This document shows positions 31,532-38,378 of a DNA stretch of 38,378 nucleotides, one piece after another. A model generated the notes under the pieces. That model saw only the letters and a program-made list of their open reading frames with translations. It made no database searches and was not told the DNA's origin. Each line of letters begins with the position of its first letter. Within the stretch, counting starts at the first letter, position 1. Both the position numbers and the translations under genes were made by a program. Origin of the DNA: Chryseobacterium hagamense (lineage in GTDB: Bacteria > Bacteroidota > Bacteroidia > Flavobacteriales > Weeksellaceae); contig NZ_BJYJ01000035.1 of the NCBI RefSeq assembly GCF_007991455.1, positions 1-38,378 on the forward strand, read 5' to 3'.

Positions 31532-32683
31532 TTAATGTATGCGATCCATCCTCGTGCAAACCGTAATCCAAACCGTTGAAAGCAGCAGGGAAAGGCAGGT
31601 AATGCACAGGCCTGCTTTGTAAAGGTCATACGGAATGATCCCCGTTTTATAAGCTATAGATAAAGCCAGGATCCCGAATTCCCCGGTCTGCGAAAGCAGG
31701 GCACCGCCGTACCAGCTCTCTTTCCAGTTGTATTTCAGCACCCTGAAAACCAGGGCCGACATCAGGCTGTTGCTGATCAGCACGAAAAAAGTCCCTAACA
31801 GGATGATCTCATAATGCTCATACACATATTCCAGATCCAGCCTCAACCCGACCGATACGAAAAAGAGCGTGATAAAAAATACTTTGAAAGGAATCAAAGC
31901 ATGCTCGAGCCAGTTCAGCATTTTCAATCTTCCGACCATCACGCCGGCAATAAAACTTCCCAGCGCACTGCTTAAACCGATCAGTTCCGCCAGCAGACCG
32001 AATCCGAGACAGATAAGCAGTCCTGTAAACACCTGCAGGTCATGGTCGTCTTCAATATTCCGGAACAGCCGCGGCAATCTGATTTCCTGGACATTCCTTA
32101 TTTTTTTAAACAGGAAAAATACGGCCATACTGAAAAGCACCGGCAGCACGAGATTCCGCAGATCCGCCTGTTCCCCGCTCCAGGCTTTCAGCAGGGTAAG
32201 CGCCGGCGCCAGCAGCAGGTCCTGAACGATCAGGATATTAAGCAGCGTAATCCCGAAACCGGTATGAAGCGTTCCGTGCTTTTTGAGGAATTCGCTGACG
32301 ACCGCGGTGCTGTTGAAGGTAAACAGAATGGCAATCAGGATCGTGCTCCTGAAATCCAGACCGATGAAGTGCCCGATCAGAAAGGCAAAGCCGAGACTGA
32401 GCAGGATCTTGATCCCCTGCGCTACCAGCGGTTTAACGATAAGGCTGTGGTGATTCGGAATATTGATTTCCATCCCCAGGAAAAACATCAGCAGGAGAAT
32501 CCCCATCTCCCCGATCACTTCAATTTCATGGATTCCGGTAAATACTTTCAGGACATAAGGCCCGAGCAGAATTCCGGCGGCGATGTAGGCAATAAGATAA
32601 GGCTGCTTCAGCTTTTTAAGCAGAAAAATAAGTCCTGTAGTAACCAGGCACAGAATGCAAACCGATAAAAGCAACGTATTCAT
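31532..32683 (-). CDS. Monovalent cation:proton antiporter (KefB/CPA2 type)
   Basis: The 383-residue protein has 11-12 membrane helices and the CPA2 pattern. GIHEIEVIGEMGILLLMFFL is followed by GMEINI, and FTFNSTAVVSEFLKKHG, LIVQDLLLAPALTLL and IGLSSALGSFIAGVMVGRL come next. It moves K+ or Na+ out in exchange for protons across the inner membrane. KefB/KefC proteins carry a C-terminal TrkA-N regulatory domain and are near 600 residues. This protein ends after the membrane part, so it is a short, unregulated version. It lies downstream of hsp20, separated by a hairpin. Confidence 0.92.
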   Translation of the reverse strand: MNTLLLSVCILCLVTTGLIFLLKKLKQPYLIAYIAAGILLGPYVLKVFTGIHEIEVIGEMGILLLMFFLGMEINIPNHHSLIVKPLVAQGIKILLSLGFAFLIGHFIGLDFRSTILIAILFTFNSTAVVSEFLKKHGTLHTGFGITLLNILIVQDLLLAPALTLLKAWSGEQADLRNLVLPVLFSMAVFFLFKKIRNVQEIRLPRLFRNIEDDHDLQVFTGLLICLGFGLLAELIGLSSALGSFIAGVMVGRLKMLNWLEHALIPFKVFFITLFFVSVGLRLDLEYVYEHYEIILLGTFFVLISNSLMSALVFRVLKYNWKESWYGGALLSQTGEFGILALSIAYKTGIIPYDLYKAGLCITCLSLLLSTVWITVCTRMDRIH

Positions 32684-32768
32684 AACGCACTGTTATTTAA
32701 ATCTACATTAAAAAATTGACAGAAATAGTGGATTGGATTTTGGATGATTTACCAATGACCGGTAATGA

Positions 32769-32797
32769 CAATTGGTTTTCCTGAGGAAAACCAATTG
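32769..32797 (-). terminator. Hairpin after hsp20
   Basis: CAATTGGTTTTCC and GGAAAACCAATTG form a perfect 13-bp stem around TGA. No clear T run follows, so it may be a weak terminator or mRNA-stabilising stem. It lies 19 bases after the hsp20 stop. Confidence 0.55.
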
Positions 32798-32815
32798 CTG
32801 TAAGTTTGTCTTGAA

Positions 32816-33271
32816 TTACTGAATCTCGATCAGTCTCGGTGCCTGTTTCCTGGCTTTTTCCGTCTTGGGAATCATCAGTTTCAGAACCCCGTTGTCGTAC
32901 CGGGCCTCGATGTGTTCTTCATCCACCACGTCTTTGGCAAGCTCGAAGCTGCGCTGGAACGACTGGTAGCTGAATTCCCGCCGCGTGTAATTGGACCTGG
33001 ATTCTTCGGTTTCATTTTTTCTGGATGACGAAATGGTAAGCAGGTTGTTGTCCAGGGTGATCCTGAAATCCTCTTTTTCCATTCCCGGTGCCGCTACTTC
33101 AACTTCGAAATTTTCATCATTTTCCCGGATGTTCACCGAAGGAACAGTCGTTAATGTGGAAGAAAAATTGGTGTTGCCCCAATTAAAAAGTTCGCGGCTG
33201 AAAAAGTCATCGAACAGTGCACGTGGGTTGGCAGGCAAAAAGCTGCCGTTGTTTCTTTTTACGATTGACAT
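32816..33271 (-). CDS. Small heat-shock protein Hsp20 (alpha-crystallin family)
   Basis: The 151-residue protein starts MSIVKRNNGSFLPANPRALF; I reject an in-frame extension to 33475, which is unlike any Hsp20. The N-terminal FDDFFSREL region leads to the alpha-crystallin domain (about 40-135) with VPSVNIRENDENFEVEVAAP, GMEKEDF and ARYDNGVLKLMIPK. It ends PRLIEIQ, the C-terminal I-x-I motif that docks subunits. It is an ATP-independent holdase that keeps unfolding proteins soluble. Three TTGTCA boxes lie upstream and may control heat induction. Confidence 0.95.
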   Translation of the reverse strand: MSIVKRNNGSFLPANPRALFDDFFSRELFNWGNTNFSSTLTTVPSVNIRENDENFEVEVAAPGMEKEDFRITLDNNLLTISSSRKNETEESRSNYTRREFSYQSFQRSFELAKDVVDEEHIEARYDNGVLKLMIPKTEKARKQAPRLIEIQ

Positions 33272-33360
33272 AACAAACGAATTTTTAAGGTTAAACATTA
33301 ATTTTAATGAACACACTTCCATATTTTCAAAGGTTATGCCAGGGCTATACGGCTGAAATC

Positions 33361-33408
33361 TTGTCACTTGAAGCGAAAAATTGTCATTTCCGAAAGTTAA
33401 ATTTGTCA
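33361..33408. promoter_or_regulatory. Three TTGTCA boxes upstream of hsp20
   Basis: On the plus strand TTGTCA occurs at 33361, 33381 and 33403 (TGACAA on the hsp20 strand), with start-to-start distances of 20 and 22 bp, about two helical turns. They lie between the divergent hsp20 and EcsC genes, 90-140 bases before hsp20. This even spacing suggests a multi-site operator, perhaps for a heat-shock regulator. No match to CIRCE is seen. Confidence 0.5.
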
Positions 33409-33439
33409 GATTTTGAAAAGCCCTTTTACTGATTGTCCC

Positions 33440-33447
33440 TATTTTTG
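33440..33447 (+). promoter_or_regulatory. Possible -7 box (TATTTTTG) for EcsC gene
   Basis: TATTTTTG fits TAnnTTTG and lies 58 bases before the EcsC start. A TTTG at 33412-33415 is 24 bases upstream, longer than the usual 19-21 spacer. This is tentative. Confidence 0.3.
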
Positions 33448-33505
33448 ATATACTTTCATTGATAAACAAATGCAACCCTGTTAACCAACTAACGACTTTA
33501 TAATA

Positions 33506-34288
33506 ATGGAATTATCTGAACATCATCTTGAAGAACTGCGCCAGGCCATGGAAATCCTGGAAAACCCGGGAATCGTTGCCAAAATTACCAATGCGATCGG
33601 TCAGCCTTTGGAAAAGACCCTGAAATTTCTTCCTAAAAATATACATGAAAAAATAGGAACGATTACGGAAGCCGCCTTGATAAAAGCTGCTGACGCTGCT
33701 ATTTTCACCGTGAAGGACATTCCCAACACACAACCTTCCAACTGGTGGCATAAAATCGGGGTCGCGGCTTCCGGAGCGGTCGGCGGATTTTTCGGGCTTC
33801 CGGCACTTGCCGTTGAGCTTCCGGTTTCCACCACCATTATGCTGCGTTCCGTTATCGATATCGCGCGCAGCCAGGGAGAATCGGTGAAGGATCCCGACGT
33901 TAAGCTGGCCTGTCTCGAAGTATTTGCCCTCGGCGGAAAAAGCGAAGCCGATGATGCCAGCGAAAGCGGATATTTCGCTACCCGGATCGCCCTCGCCCAG
34001 ACCATGACCGAAGCAGCTAAACAGTTTACTTCTAAAACCCTTGCCGACGAAGGCGCATCGATGATCGTCAAACTCATCTCAAAAGTGGCCGCCCGCTTCA
34101 GCATACAGGTCTCCGAAAAAGTCACCGCTCAGGCGGTGCCTGCTATCGGGGCGGCTGGCGGAGCAATTGTCAATACTTTATTTATCGACCACTTTCAGGA
34201 TATGGCAAAAGGTCATTTTATCGTCAGAAAGCTGGAAAAGATTTATGGTGAAGAAACCGTGAGAACGGCTTATGAAGACATGCTGTAA
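33506..34288 (+). CDS. EcsC family protein
   Basis: The 260-residue protein matches the EcsC family over its length. The central GVAASGAVGGFFGLPALAVE helix and LPVSTTIMLRSVIDIARSQG segment are followed by KLACLEVFALGG. A late QAVPAIGAAGGAIVNTLFID and HFQDMAKGHF complete the usual order. EcsC proteins are membrane-associated with hydrophobic amphipathic helices. The Bacillus namesake sits in an ABC transporter operon (EcsABC), but no transporter is near here. The function in Bacteroidota is unknown. It is divergent from hsp20 and convergent with the epimerase-like gene, ending at a strong shared terminator. Confidence 0.92.
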   Translation: MELSEHHLEELRQAMEILENPGIVAKITNAIGQPLEKTLKFLPKNIHEKIGTITEAALIKAADAAIFTVKDIPNTQPSNWWHKIGVAASGAVGGFFGLPALAVELPVSTTIMLRSVIDIARSQGESVKDPDVKLACLEVFALGGKSEADDASESGYFATRIALAQTMTEAAKQFTSKTLADEGASMIVKLISKVAARFSIQVSEKVTAQAVPAIGAAGGAIVNTLFIDHFQDMAKGHFIVRKLEKIYGEETVRTAYEDML

Positions 34289-34292
34289 AAAT

Positions 34293-34326
34293 AACTTTGT
34301 CAAAGACTTTTAGCTTTGACAAAGTT
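34293..34326. terminator. Bidirectional terminator between EcsC and epimerase-like genes
   Basis: AACTTTGTCAAAG and CTTTGACAAAGTT form a perfect 13-bp stem around ACTTTTAG, with A and T runs on the outer sides. It lies between two convergent genes, ending right at the stop codon of the minus-strand one. Confidence 0.9.
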
Positions 34327-35085
34327 TTACCGGTGAAAATAGCGCGGATCGGGATACTGAAACTGAAAGTCCAGTCCGGAGATCAGCTTTTCCGGGGAGA
34401 TGATCCTTCCTGTATCGGCTCGCGTTCCGGAATACGGCAGGCCTTTCTGGGCATTGATGACTTCTTCCTTGTTGGGATGAACGGGAGCAACGACATTGTA
34501 TACTTTCGACTCCGAATGCCTGTCCAGCATCTTTTCAATTACCGAACAGATGTCTGTATAATGGATGTGGTTCACCAGCTGGTCCAGGTTGGAAATATTG
34601 TAATTTTTCAGCAGCCTGTCGCCGCCCATCAGTCCGCCCAGTCTCAGGATATTGGCCTGCGGGAATTTTTCAAGGATGAAGCTTTCACTTTCCACTTGTT
34701 CTGCGGGCTGATCTTCCTCCGTATATTCTTTTTCGGAATCCGGATAAATACCCGTTGAACTCGTATAAAAAAGCTGGCCTTCAAAATCGCCGATAAACCG
34801 CAGCAGGTTATGTCTTTTTCCCGTCATCGGAATTTTGGCTCCCCGCAATCCCGAAAAAGGAACGGCAATGATGATCGCATCCAGACCGGAAGCCGTCTCC
34901 CACTGCTCTATTTCCGCATTCGGTTCATCCGGAAATTTCACCAAAAAAGCCTGATATCCTTTTGATTTCAGACCATCCAGTTTGGCTTCCGTTGTGGTTG
35001 TTGCAAAAATTTCATACCGGTCCGACAGATGTTCGGCGATATGGTTGCCCAACCAGCCACAGCCGATGATTCCCAGTTTTTTCAT
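34327..35085 (-). CDS. NAD(P)-binding epimerase/dehydratase-like protein (YeeZ type)
   Basis: The 252-residue protein starts MKKLGIIGCGWLGNHIAEHL, with the Rossmann GxGxxG in GIIGCGWLG. I reject an in-frame extension to 35205, which runs into the toxin gene region and adds an unrelated basic stretch. Further landmarks are DAIIIAVPFSGLRG near 65-80, FYTSSTGIYPDSEKEYTEED near 105-125 with the active-site-like Ser/Tyr pattern, and ANILRLGGLMGGDR. It resembles the YeeZ/SDR-a short epimerases, whose substrates are unknown. It lies downstream of the toxin-antitoxin pair on the same strand. Confidence 0.85.
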   Translation of the reverse strand: MKKLGIIGCGWLGNHIAEHLSDRYEIFATTTTEAKLDGLKSKGYQAFLVKFPDEPNAEIEQWETASGLDAIIIAVPFSGLRGAKIPMTGKRHNLLRFIGDFEGQLFYTSSTGIYPDSEKEYTEEDQPAEQVESESFILEKFPQANILRLGGLMGGDRLLKNYNISNLDQLVNHIHYTDICSVIEKMLDRHSESKVYNVVAPVHPNKEEVINAQKGLPYSGTRADTGRIISPEKLISGLDFQFQYPDPRYFHR

Positions 35086-35110
35086 ATTATTTTTAGCTTG
35101 TATTTGAATG

Positions 35111-35413
35111 TTATGGTTGTAAAGATTTGTAATTCTCTTCCGGATCCTGATAATTCTGAAGAACACGCACAATATAAATGATGTCACCCTCAATTTTGTA
35201 TACAATGGTATTGTGGCGGGTCAAAATATATTTTCGGAATTCGGTGTCCTCATATTGTGATAATACAACATGGTCAGAAGATATAATTTCCAGTGCCCGG
35301 TCGTATTTTTCATAAAAATCCGATAGCCCATTTAATGACCATTTTCTGAGGAGGTATTCTTCTATGTTCTTAAGATCAAGATCAGCACTAGCTAATATTT
35401 CGATCTGCCTCAT
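35111..35413 (-). CDS. RelE/ParE-type toxin
   Basis: The 100-residue protein fits the RelE/ParE superfamily. ILASADLDLKNIEEYLLRKW makes the opening helix pair, GLSDFYEKYDRALEIISSD follows, and FRKYILTRHNTIVYKIEGDI and IYIVRVLQNYQDPEEN make the closing strands. The L-x-R-Y/H-N-x-I-V-Y-K pattern is typical for ParE-like members that block DNA gyrase; RelE-like members cut mRNA on the ribosome, and this one cannot be told apart by eye. It overlaps the upstream antitoxin gene by 26 bases, so the two are translationally coupled. Confidence 0.87.
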   Translation of the reverse strand: MRQIEILASADLDLKNIEEYLLRKWSLNGLSDFYEKYDRALEIISSDHVVLSQYEDTEFRKYILTRHNTIVYKIEGDIIYIVRVLQNYQDPEENYKSLQP

Positions 35414-35738
35414 CCCTGTACCTTTTCATTCTTTCGTTTCTTTCAGCTTCCCAAACTTCGTGAGGAATGGTTCTGCCTGCCTTAATATCTTCTTCGCCCT
35501 TCCTTAATGATTCCAGGATTTCCTCTTTCGTTTCATTGCGCCATTGCTTTACTTCTATGGTTTTTGAGATCACCAACAGTTCTTCCGGCGTAAACCTCTT
35601 TTCTTTCAGCTTCTTGAAAAACGTCGGCTTTTTGATCCCCGATTTCTCAATAATATAAGACATCTTGAAAGGTGAATTTTTCAGGATTTCATCAATGTTA
35701 TTCTGAATCTCAATAAATTTTTCTATTTCAGCTATCAT
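35388..35738 (-). CDS. Antitoxin with HTH-like N-terminal domain
   Basis: The 116-residue protein has a helix-turn-helix-like N-terminus (MSYIIEKSGIKKPTFFKKLK near 25-44) and continues EKRFTPEELLVISKTIE, like small XRE-type DNA-binding domains. The C-terminal part EEILESLRKGEEDIKAGRTI near 75-94 and PHEVW is the usual toxin-wrapping tail of antitoxins (DI-x-AGR). It should repress its own operon and neutralise the toxin encoded downstream. Its end overlaps the toxin start. A promoter should lie just upstream around 35740-35790, an AT-rich stretch. Confidence 0.85.
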   Translation of the reverse strand: MIAEIEKFIEIQNNIDEILKNSPFKMSYIIEKSGIKKPTFFKKLKEKRFTPEELLVISKTIEVKQWRNETKEEILESLRKGEEDIKAGRTIPHEVWEAERNERMKRYRDEADRNIS

Positions 35739-35863
35739 AATTTTATGTTTTTTGTATCATTATTTTATACAAATGTAGTCATTTAATGAGACTTATATTT
35801 ATAAAAAATTTAAATTATCCACTATTTAATTTAGTTGTATGAATTGTATTATCATTTATAAAC

Positions 35864-35902
35864 GTAATATAAAACCCGGTAATTTACCGGGTTTTATATT
35901 AC
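35864..35902 (-). terminator. Perfect 19-bp inverted repeat terminator
   Basis: GTAATATAAAACCCGGTAA and its exact reverse complement flank a single central T. It begins directly after the stop of the DUF6261-like gene (minus strand). In RNA the loop would open to about five bases, giving a strong AT/GC-graded stem ending in T-rich sequence. Confidence 0.9.
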
Positions 35903-36610
35903 TTATTTGATGGCTGATCTTTTTTCATTGCTTCTGTTAACCACCGAATTTTTTGCGGCTTTTACCAGTTCGTTGGTATCATTATACACCAGCTCCCATC
36001 CCGTAACATCTTTCATAGCTGTCAGTAAGTTGATGTAAGATTTAAGGTTTTTCTCAAGATCTTTGCGGATGGCTGTCGCGCTGGTCATCTGCCGGAGATC
36101 GGCGTTGGCTTCTGCCTGCTCCGCAAATACCAATTCAAAATTTTCATGCTTCGCTTTCATTTCGGCAAAGGCAGCAGTAAGGGACAGCAACATCATTCTC
36201 TGTGCATTTTCGGCAGTTTCCAGTTCTCCGATTAACTTTCTCATCTGCGCCGTCTGCGAAGAATAGCTTAAACGGTCGAGATCCAATCCGAAATTTTTAA
36301 AAACCGTATACAGATCCTCTGCCGCCTGATGATTCGCTGCGGAGGGTAGTTTCCGATATCCGTTCAGGAAAGCTTTAAGATTGGAATAGGCAACATCCCT
36401 TTCATGATCGGCCGTTGCCACATCCTTCCCTTTTCCGCTGTAACCTGGTTTGGTATAGACTTTATCATATTCCGCATAAGAATTCTGTAAAGCAGCAATA
36501 AGAGGATGGTTGGTAACTACAGGATATTTCCCTGATTGTGCATTTGAAATAATTCTCTGAGCCAAAGTTGCGAGATCTTTGGTGCTCAATCTCACTAATG
36601 AAATTTTCAT
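35903..36610 (-). CDS. DUF6261-like hypothetical protein
   Basis: The 235-residue protein is all-alpha and soluble. It starts MKISLVRLSTKDLATLAQRI and contains ADHERDVAYSNLKAFLNGYR, AEDLYTVFKNFGLDLDRLSY and QMRKLIGELETAENAQRMML. This pattern of D-x-x-R-D-x-A and F-x-x-F-G/Y-x-x-L-x-x-L-x-Y helices fits DUF6261, a family frequent in Bacteroidota with no known function. No signal peptide is seen. A perfect 19-bp terminator hairpin adjoins its stop. The stretch upstream (36611-37094) is an AT-rich non-coding region. Confidence 0.8.
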   Translation of the reverse strand: MKISLVRLSTKDLATLAQRIISNAQSGKYPVVTNHPLIAALQNSYAEYDKVYTKPGYSGKGKDVATADHERDVAYSNLKAFLNGYRKLPSAANHQAAEDLYTVFKNFGLDLDRLSYSSQTAQMRKLIGELETAENAQRMMLLSLTAAFAEMKAKHENFELVFAEQAEANADLRQMTSATAIRKDLEKNLKSYINLLTAMKDVTGWELVYNDTNELVKAAKNSVVNRSNEKRSAIK

Positions 36611-37094
36611 ACTTGAAGTGTGTTTTTTTTGTTAAAAAAGGATTAATGAATCAAGCAAATATAAATAATTCTGCATTTACTTTAAAACATTCTGCGGGGA
36701 ATAAAATGCATTTATATTTTATTACAAATAAGCCTGTTTACAATAATGTAAAATGTATTTCCTTATAAACAAGGATGTTTTAGTTAAAATACAGTTGTAA
36801 GAGATTACTAACAACGCTGTTTGAATTAAAATACAGATGCAAGAAATTTGTTTTAAGGGGATTTTAAAATTACGTAGAAATACTGAAAACAGTTTTAAAG
36901 TAGTTTTGTAGATTGTCAAATATTTTTAGAATAAATAACATAAAGTATTAGGAGATAAGAAATTAAAATCTAAAAACAATAAAGAATTTCAAAAATAATA
37001 GTATTTAAATGATTAGAATTAAGGTCACATCTTCTGTTAAATTTAATTGAACTGGATTGAACTATCAACCGTAATTTTACGAAAACTAATTATA
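36611..37094. other. AT-rich spacer with a 21-base imperfect direct repeat
   Basis: About 480 bases with no gene I can support. GTTAAAATACAGTTGTAAGA at 36783 and ATTAAAATACAGATGCAAGA at 36825 are 42 bp apart and share 16 of 20 bases. Between them GTTGT and ACAAC form a small inverted pair. A two-unit repeat is not enough for a CRISPR array. The stretch marks the border to the AT-rich right end of the window. Confidence 0.45.
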
Positions 37095-37837
37095 ATGGAT
37101 GAGTATAATTTTTCTGCAAAAGAAATTTATCAAATTTTAAAAGAAAAAAAAATCACATTTTTATATCACGCTAACACATTATCTACATCTTGACTTTCAT
37201 TGAAAATCGTGCAATGCTATCAAGATATTATGTAGAACAAAATAGTTTATACCAAACTCCTCAAAAATCTGATGAAGAAGATAAAAAATATAATGTGTGG
37301 GATTACGTGTTCTTAGATGGAGAAGATTTACATACTAGATACAAACGAGCTAATAAATACGGACCAATCCTATTTAGATTTAATTTAGATATGCTAATGT
37401 CCCCGTCCATTAAATTAATTCAAATAACAAAATCTAATCCATGGTATTGGAAAGAAAATACATTAATGTCACAAAAATTTTATAATTCAAGTGAAGAATT
37501 TAAAAACGATTACCTTACTAGCAAAAAATTAGATTCACAAATAATGTTTCTTATAAAATCTCCCGAAAAAGAAATTAAATTAAATAAATTTTTACATTCC
37601 ATAGGTGTTGATATACCCAAACTGCTAATTAATTTGGTTGGTGGTAGTCAAATGAGTGTTGGAGATTATGCCTTTCAAGCTATTGAAAAATCATTAAAGG
37701 AAAATGGATTAAATCACATTCCTATTTTGAAAAGACACGGTGGAAATCTTACTACTTGTGGTTGTCATAGAAATTATAATTACTTATACACATTTGATTA
37801 TAAAGAATTCAAAAAAAGATTTGGAAAGAATAAATAA
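37095..37837 (+). pseudogene. Frameshifted AT-rich gene, weak DarT/ART-like features
   Basis: An ATG at 37095 opens MDEYNFSAKEIYQILKEKKI and then TFLYHANTLSTS, ending in a TGA at 37191. The adjacent frame, one base back, continues LTFIENRAMLSRYYVEQNSL to 37837. One extra T in ATCTTGAC near 37188-37191 would give a single protein of about 248 residues. LYHANTLS...FIENRAMLSRYY resembles the opening of DarT-like ADP-ribosyltransferases (YH...I...G-LS), and later parts include DGEDLHTRY and YGPILFRFNLDML. Near the end is a CGCH cluster. Codon use is much more AT-rich than elsewhere in the window. Its function is unassigned. Confidence 0.6.
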
Positions 37838-38059
37838 GATTTATTTTATATGTCTAAGTTAAAGTAAAATGCTCACACTAATTTGGAAATAAACATTTTA
37901 AATATAAATAAGCAATTTTTCATATCTAACTTTAAATAAATTCCTCCCCACGAGCTCACAAGTTTGTAATTGCAATAAGTATTATGTAACATTTCTTCCC
38001 TTGCCCAATCCCCTAATATTTTCTAAATTTACCCTTTACTAACAATAAAAACACCGGTC

Positions 38060-38378
38060 ATGGAACAAAAAGTACATCAGGGACGCAACGTCAAAAGATT
38101 CAGGGAGATGCTGGGCATCAAACAAGAGGCATTGGCTTTTGATCTGGGGGAAGAGTGGAACCAGAAGAAGATCTCAATTTTGGAACAGAAAGAAGTGGTA
38201 GAAGAAGCATTGCTGCAAAAGATTTCTGAAGTTTTAAAAATTCCTGTAGAGGCTTTTCAGAATTTTGATGAGGAGCAGGCGATTAATGTTATATCAAACA
38301 CTTTTACAAGCAATGATACCTCAACATTAAATGCGATCAATTCTAACTGCAATTTTAATCCATTAGACAAAATGGTTG
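38060..38378 (+). CDS. HTH (XRE family) regulator, truncated by the window edge
   Basis: The reading frame opens MEQKVHQGRNVKRFREMLGI and continues KQEALAFDLGEEWNQKKISI, then LEQKEVVEEALLQKISEVLK, a standard XRE/Cro-type helix-turn-helix (about 8-62). It continues past the window end with a Ser/Asn/Thr-rich segment (FTSNDTSTLNAINSNCNFNP), so only 106 codons are visible. Such proteins in Bacteroidota often continue with a coiled coil. Target and role are unknown. Confidence 0.85.
   Translation, partial: MEQKVHQGRNVKRFREMLGIKQEALAFDLGEEWNQKKISILEQKEVVEEALLQKISEVLKIPVEAFQNFDEEQAINVISNTFTSNDTSTLNAINSNCNFNPLDKMV

Noticed and set aside
32042..32668. Plus-strand frame opposite the antiporter
   Set aside because: It is antisense to a clear 383-residue transporter, and its composition (Gln/Arg/Asp-rich) is that of a shadow frame.
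33272..33475. Upstream extension of Hsp20 to 33475
   Set aside because: It adds about 68 residues with no Hsp20 likeness, and it covers the TTGTCA box region.
35086..35205. N-terminal extension of the epimerase-like protein
   Set aside because: It overlaps the toxin gene and adds a basic, unrelated stretch before the clear Rossmann start MKKLGIIGCG.
36783..36844. CRISPR array
   Set aside because: Only two imperfect 20-base units with a 22-base interval exist, with no further units and no cas genes in the window.
1..38378. tRNA or rRNA genes
   Set aside because: Reading the spacers on both strands I found no CCA-ending cloverleaf-like segment or rRNA-conserved words. A covariance search would be needed to exclude a tRNA fully.

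Overview
The window looks like chromosomal DNA from a Chryseobacterium-type flavobacterium (Bacteroidota). The evidence is the moderate-to-low GC coding style, absence of strong Shine-Dalgarno sequences, TAnnTTTG-like -7 boxes, a monomeric NADP isocitrate dehydrogenase, plug-domain proteins of Bacteroidota type, and AT-rich spacers filled with degenerate dispersed repeats. I saw no rRNA, tRNA, CRISPR array, prophage or intact insertion sequence. The genus is an inference from style and protein wording, not from a search.

Left part (1-10.4 kb, almost all minus strand): an ECF sigma factor heads a three-gene unit with two small basic proteins that share a related C-terminal tail. Next comes a DoxX-like membrane protein, then a cluster of small-ligand-fold proteins: three SRPBCC/AHSA1 proteins, three VOC/PhnB proteins, a stress-type SDR and a small helix-hairpin-helix protein. 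A Crp/Fnr regulator and a DUF763 protein follow; the latter ends in a canonical beta-clamp-binding pentapeptide.

Middle (10.4-24.7 kb): a cytoplasmic thiol peroxidase, a frameshifted small lipoprotein gene, and icd. An AraC regulator, an aldo/keto reductase and a Bcr/CflA-type MFS exporter form a probable regulon, because an identical 18-bp sequence lies in front of both the regulator and the reductase. A small secreted Met/His-rich protein, a tiny GNAT, a membrane-anchored metallo-beta-lactamase-fold hydrolase, an S41 protease overlapping a SanA/YdcF-like gene, and a second ECF sigma factor with a four-helix membrane partner complete this part.

Right part (25-38.4 kb): a chloroperoxidase-like hydrolase, a GapN-like aldehyde dehydrogenase with an unusual active-site segment, and a second, exported thiol peroxidase. 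Then come two tandem membrane proteins joining a four-cysteine cytoplasmic head to a barrel-less TonB-receptor plug motif, a cation/proton antiporter, Hsp20, EcsC, an NAD(P)-binding epimerase-like protein, a ParE/RelE-type toxin with an HTH antitoxin, and a DUF6261-like protein. The last 1.8 kb is markedly AT-rich and carries a frameshifted gene with weak DarT-like features and a truncated HTH regulator; it looks like acquired DNA.

The large spacers hold two overlapping kinds of dispersed non-coding repeat: a composite R family (GTGGCT...AGCCAC hairpin, CACAGAT module, AATCTTTGATTTTT core) and a long L family (about 330-370 bp, with an internal duplication about 140 bp apart). The strongest leads for follow-up are the clamp-binding tail of DUF763, the AraC operator pair, the cysteine-head/plug membrane proteins and the L element.
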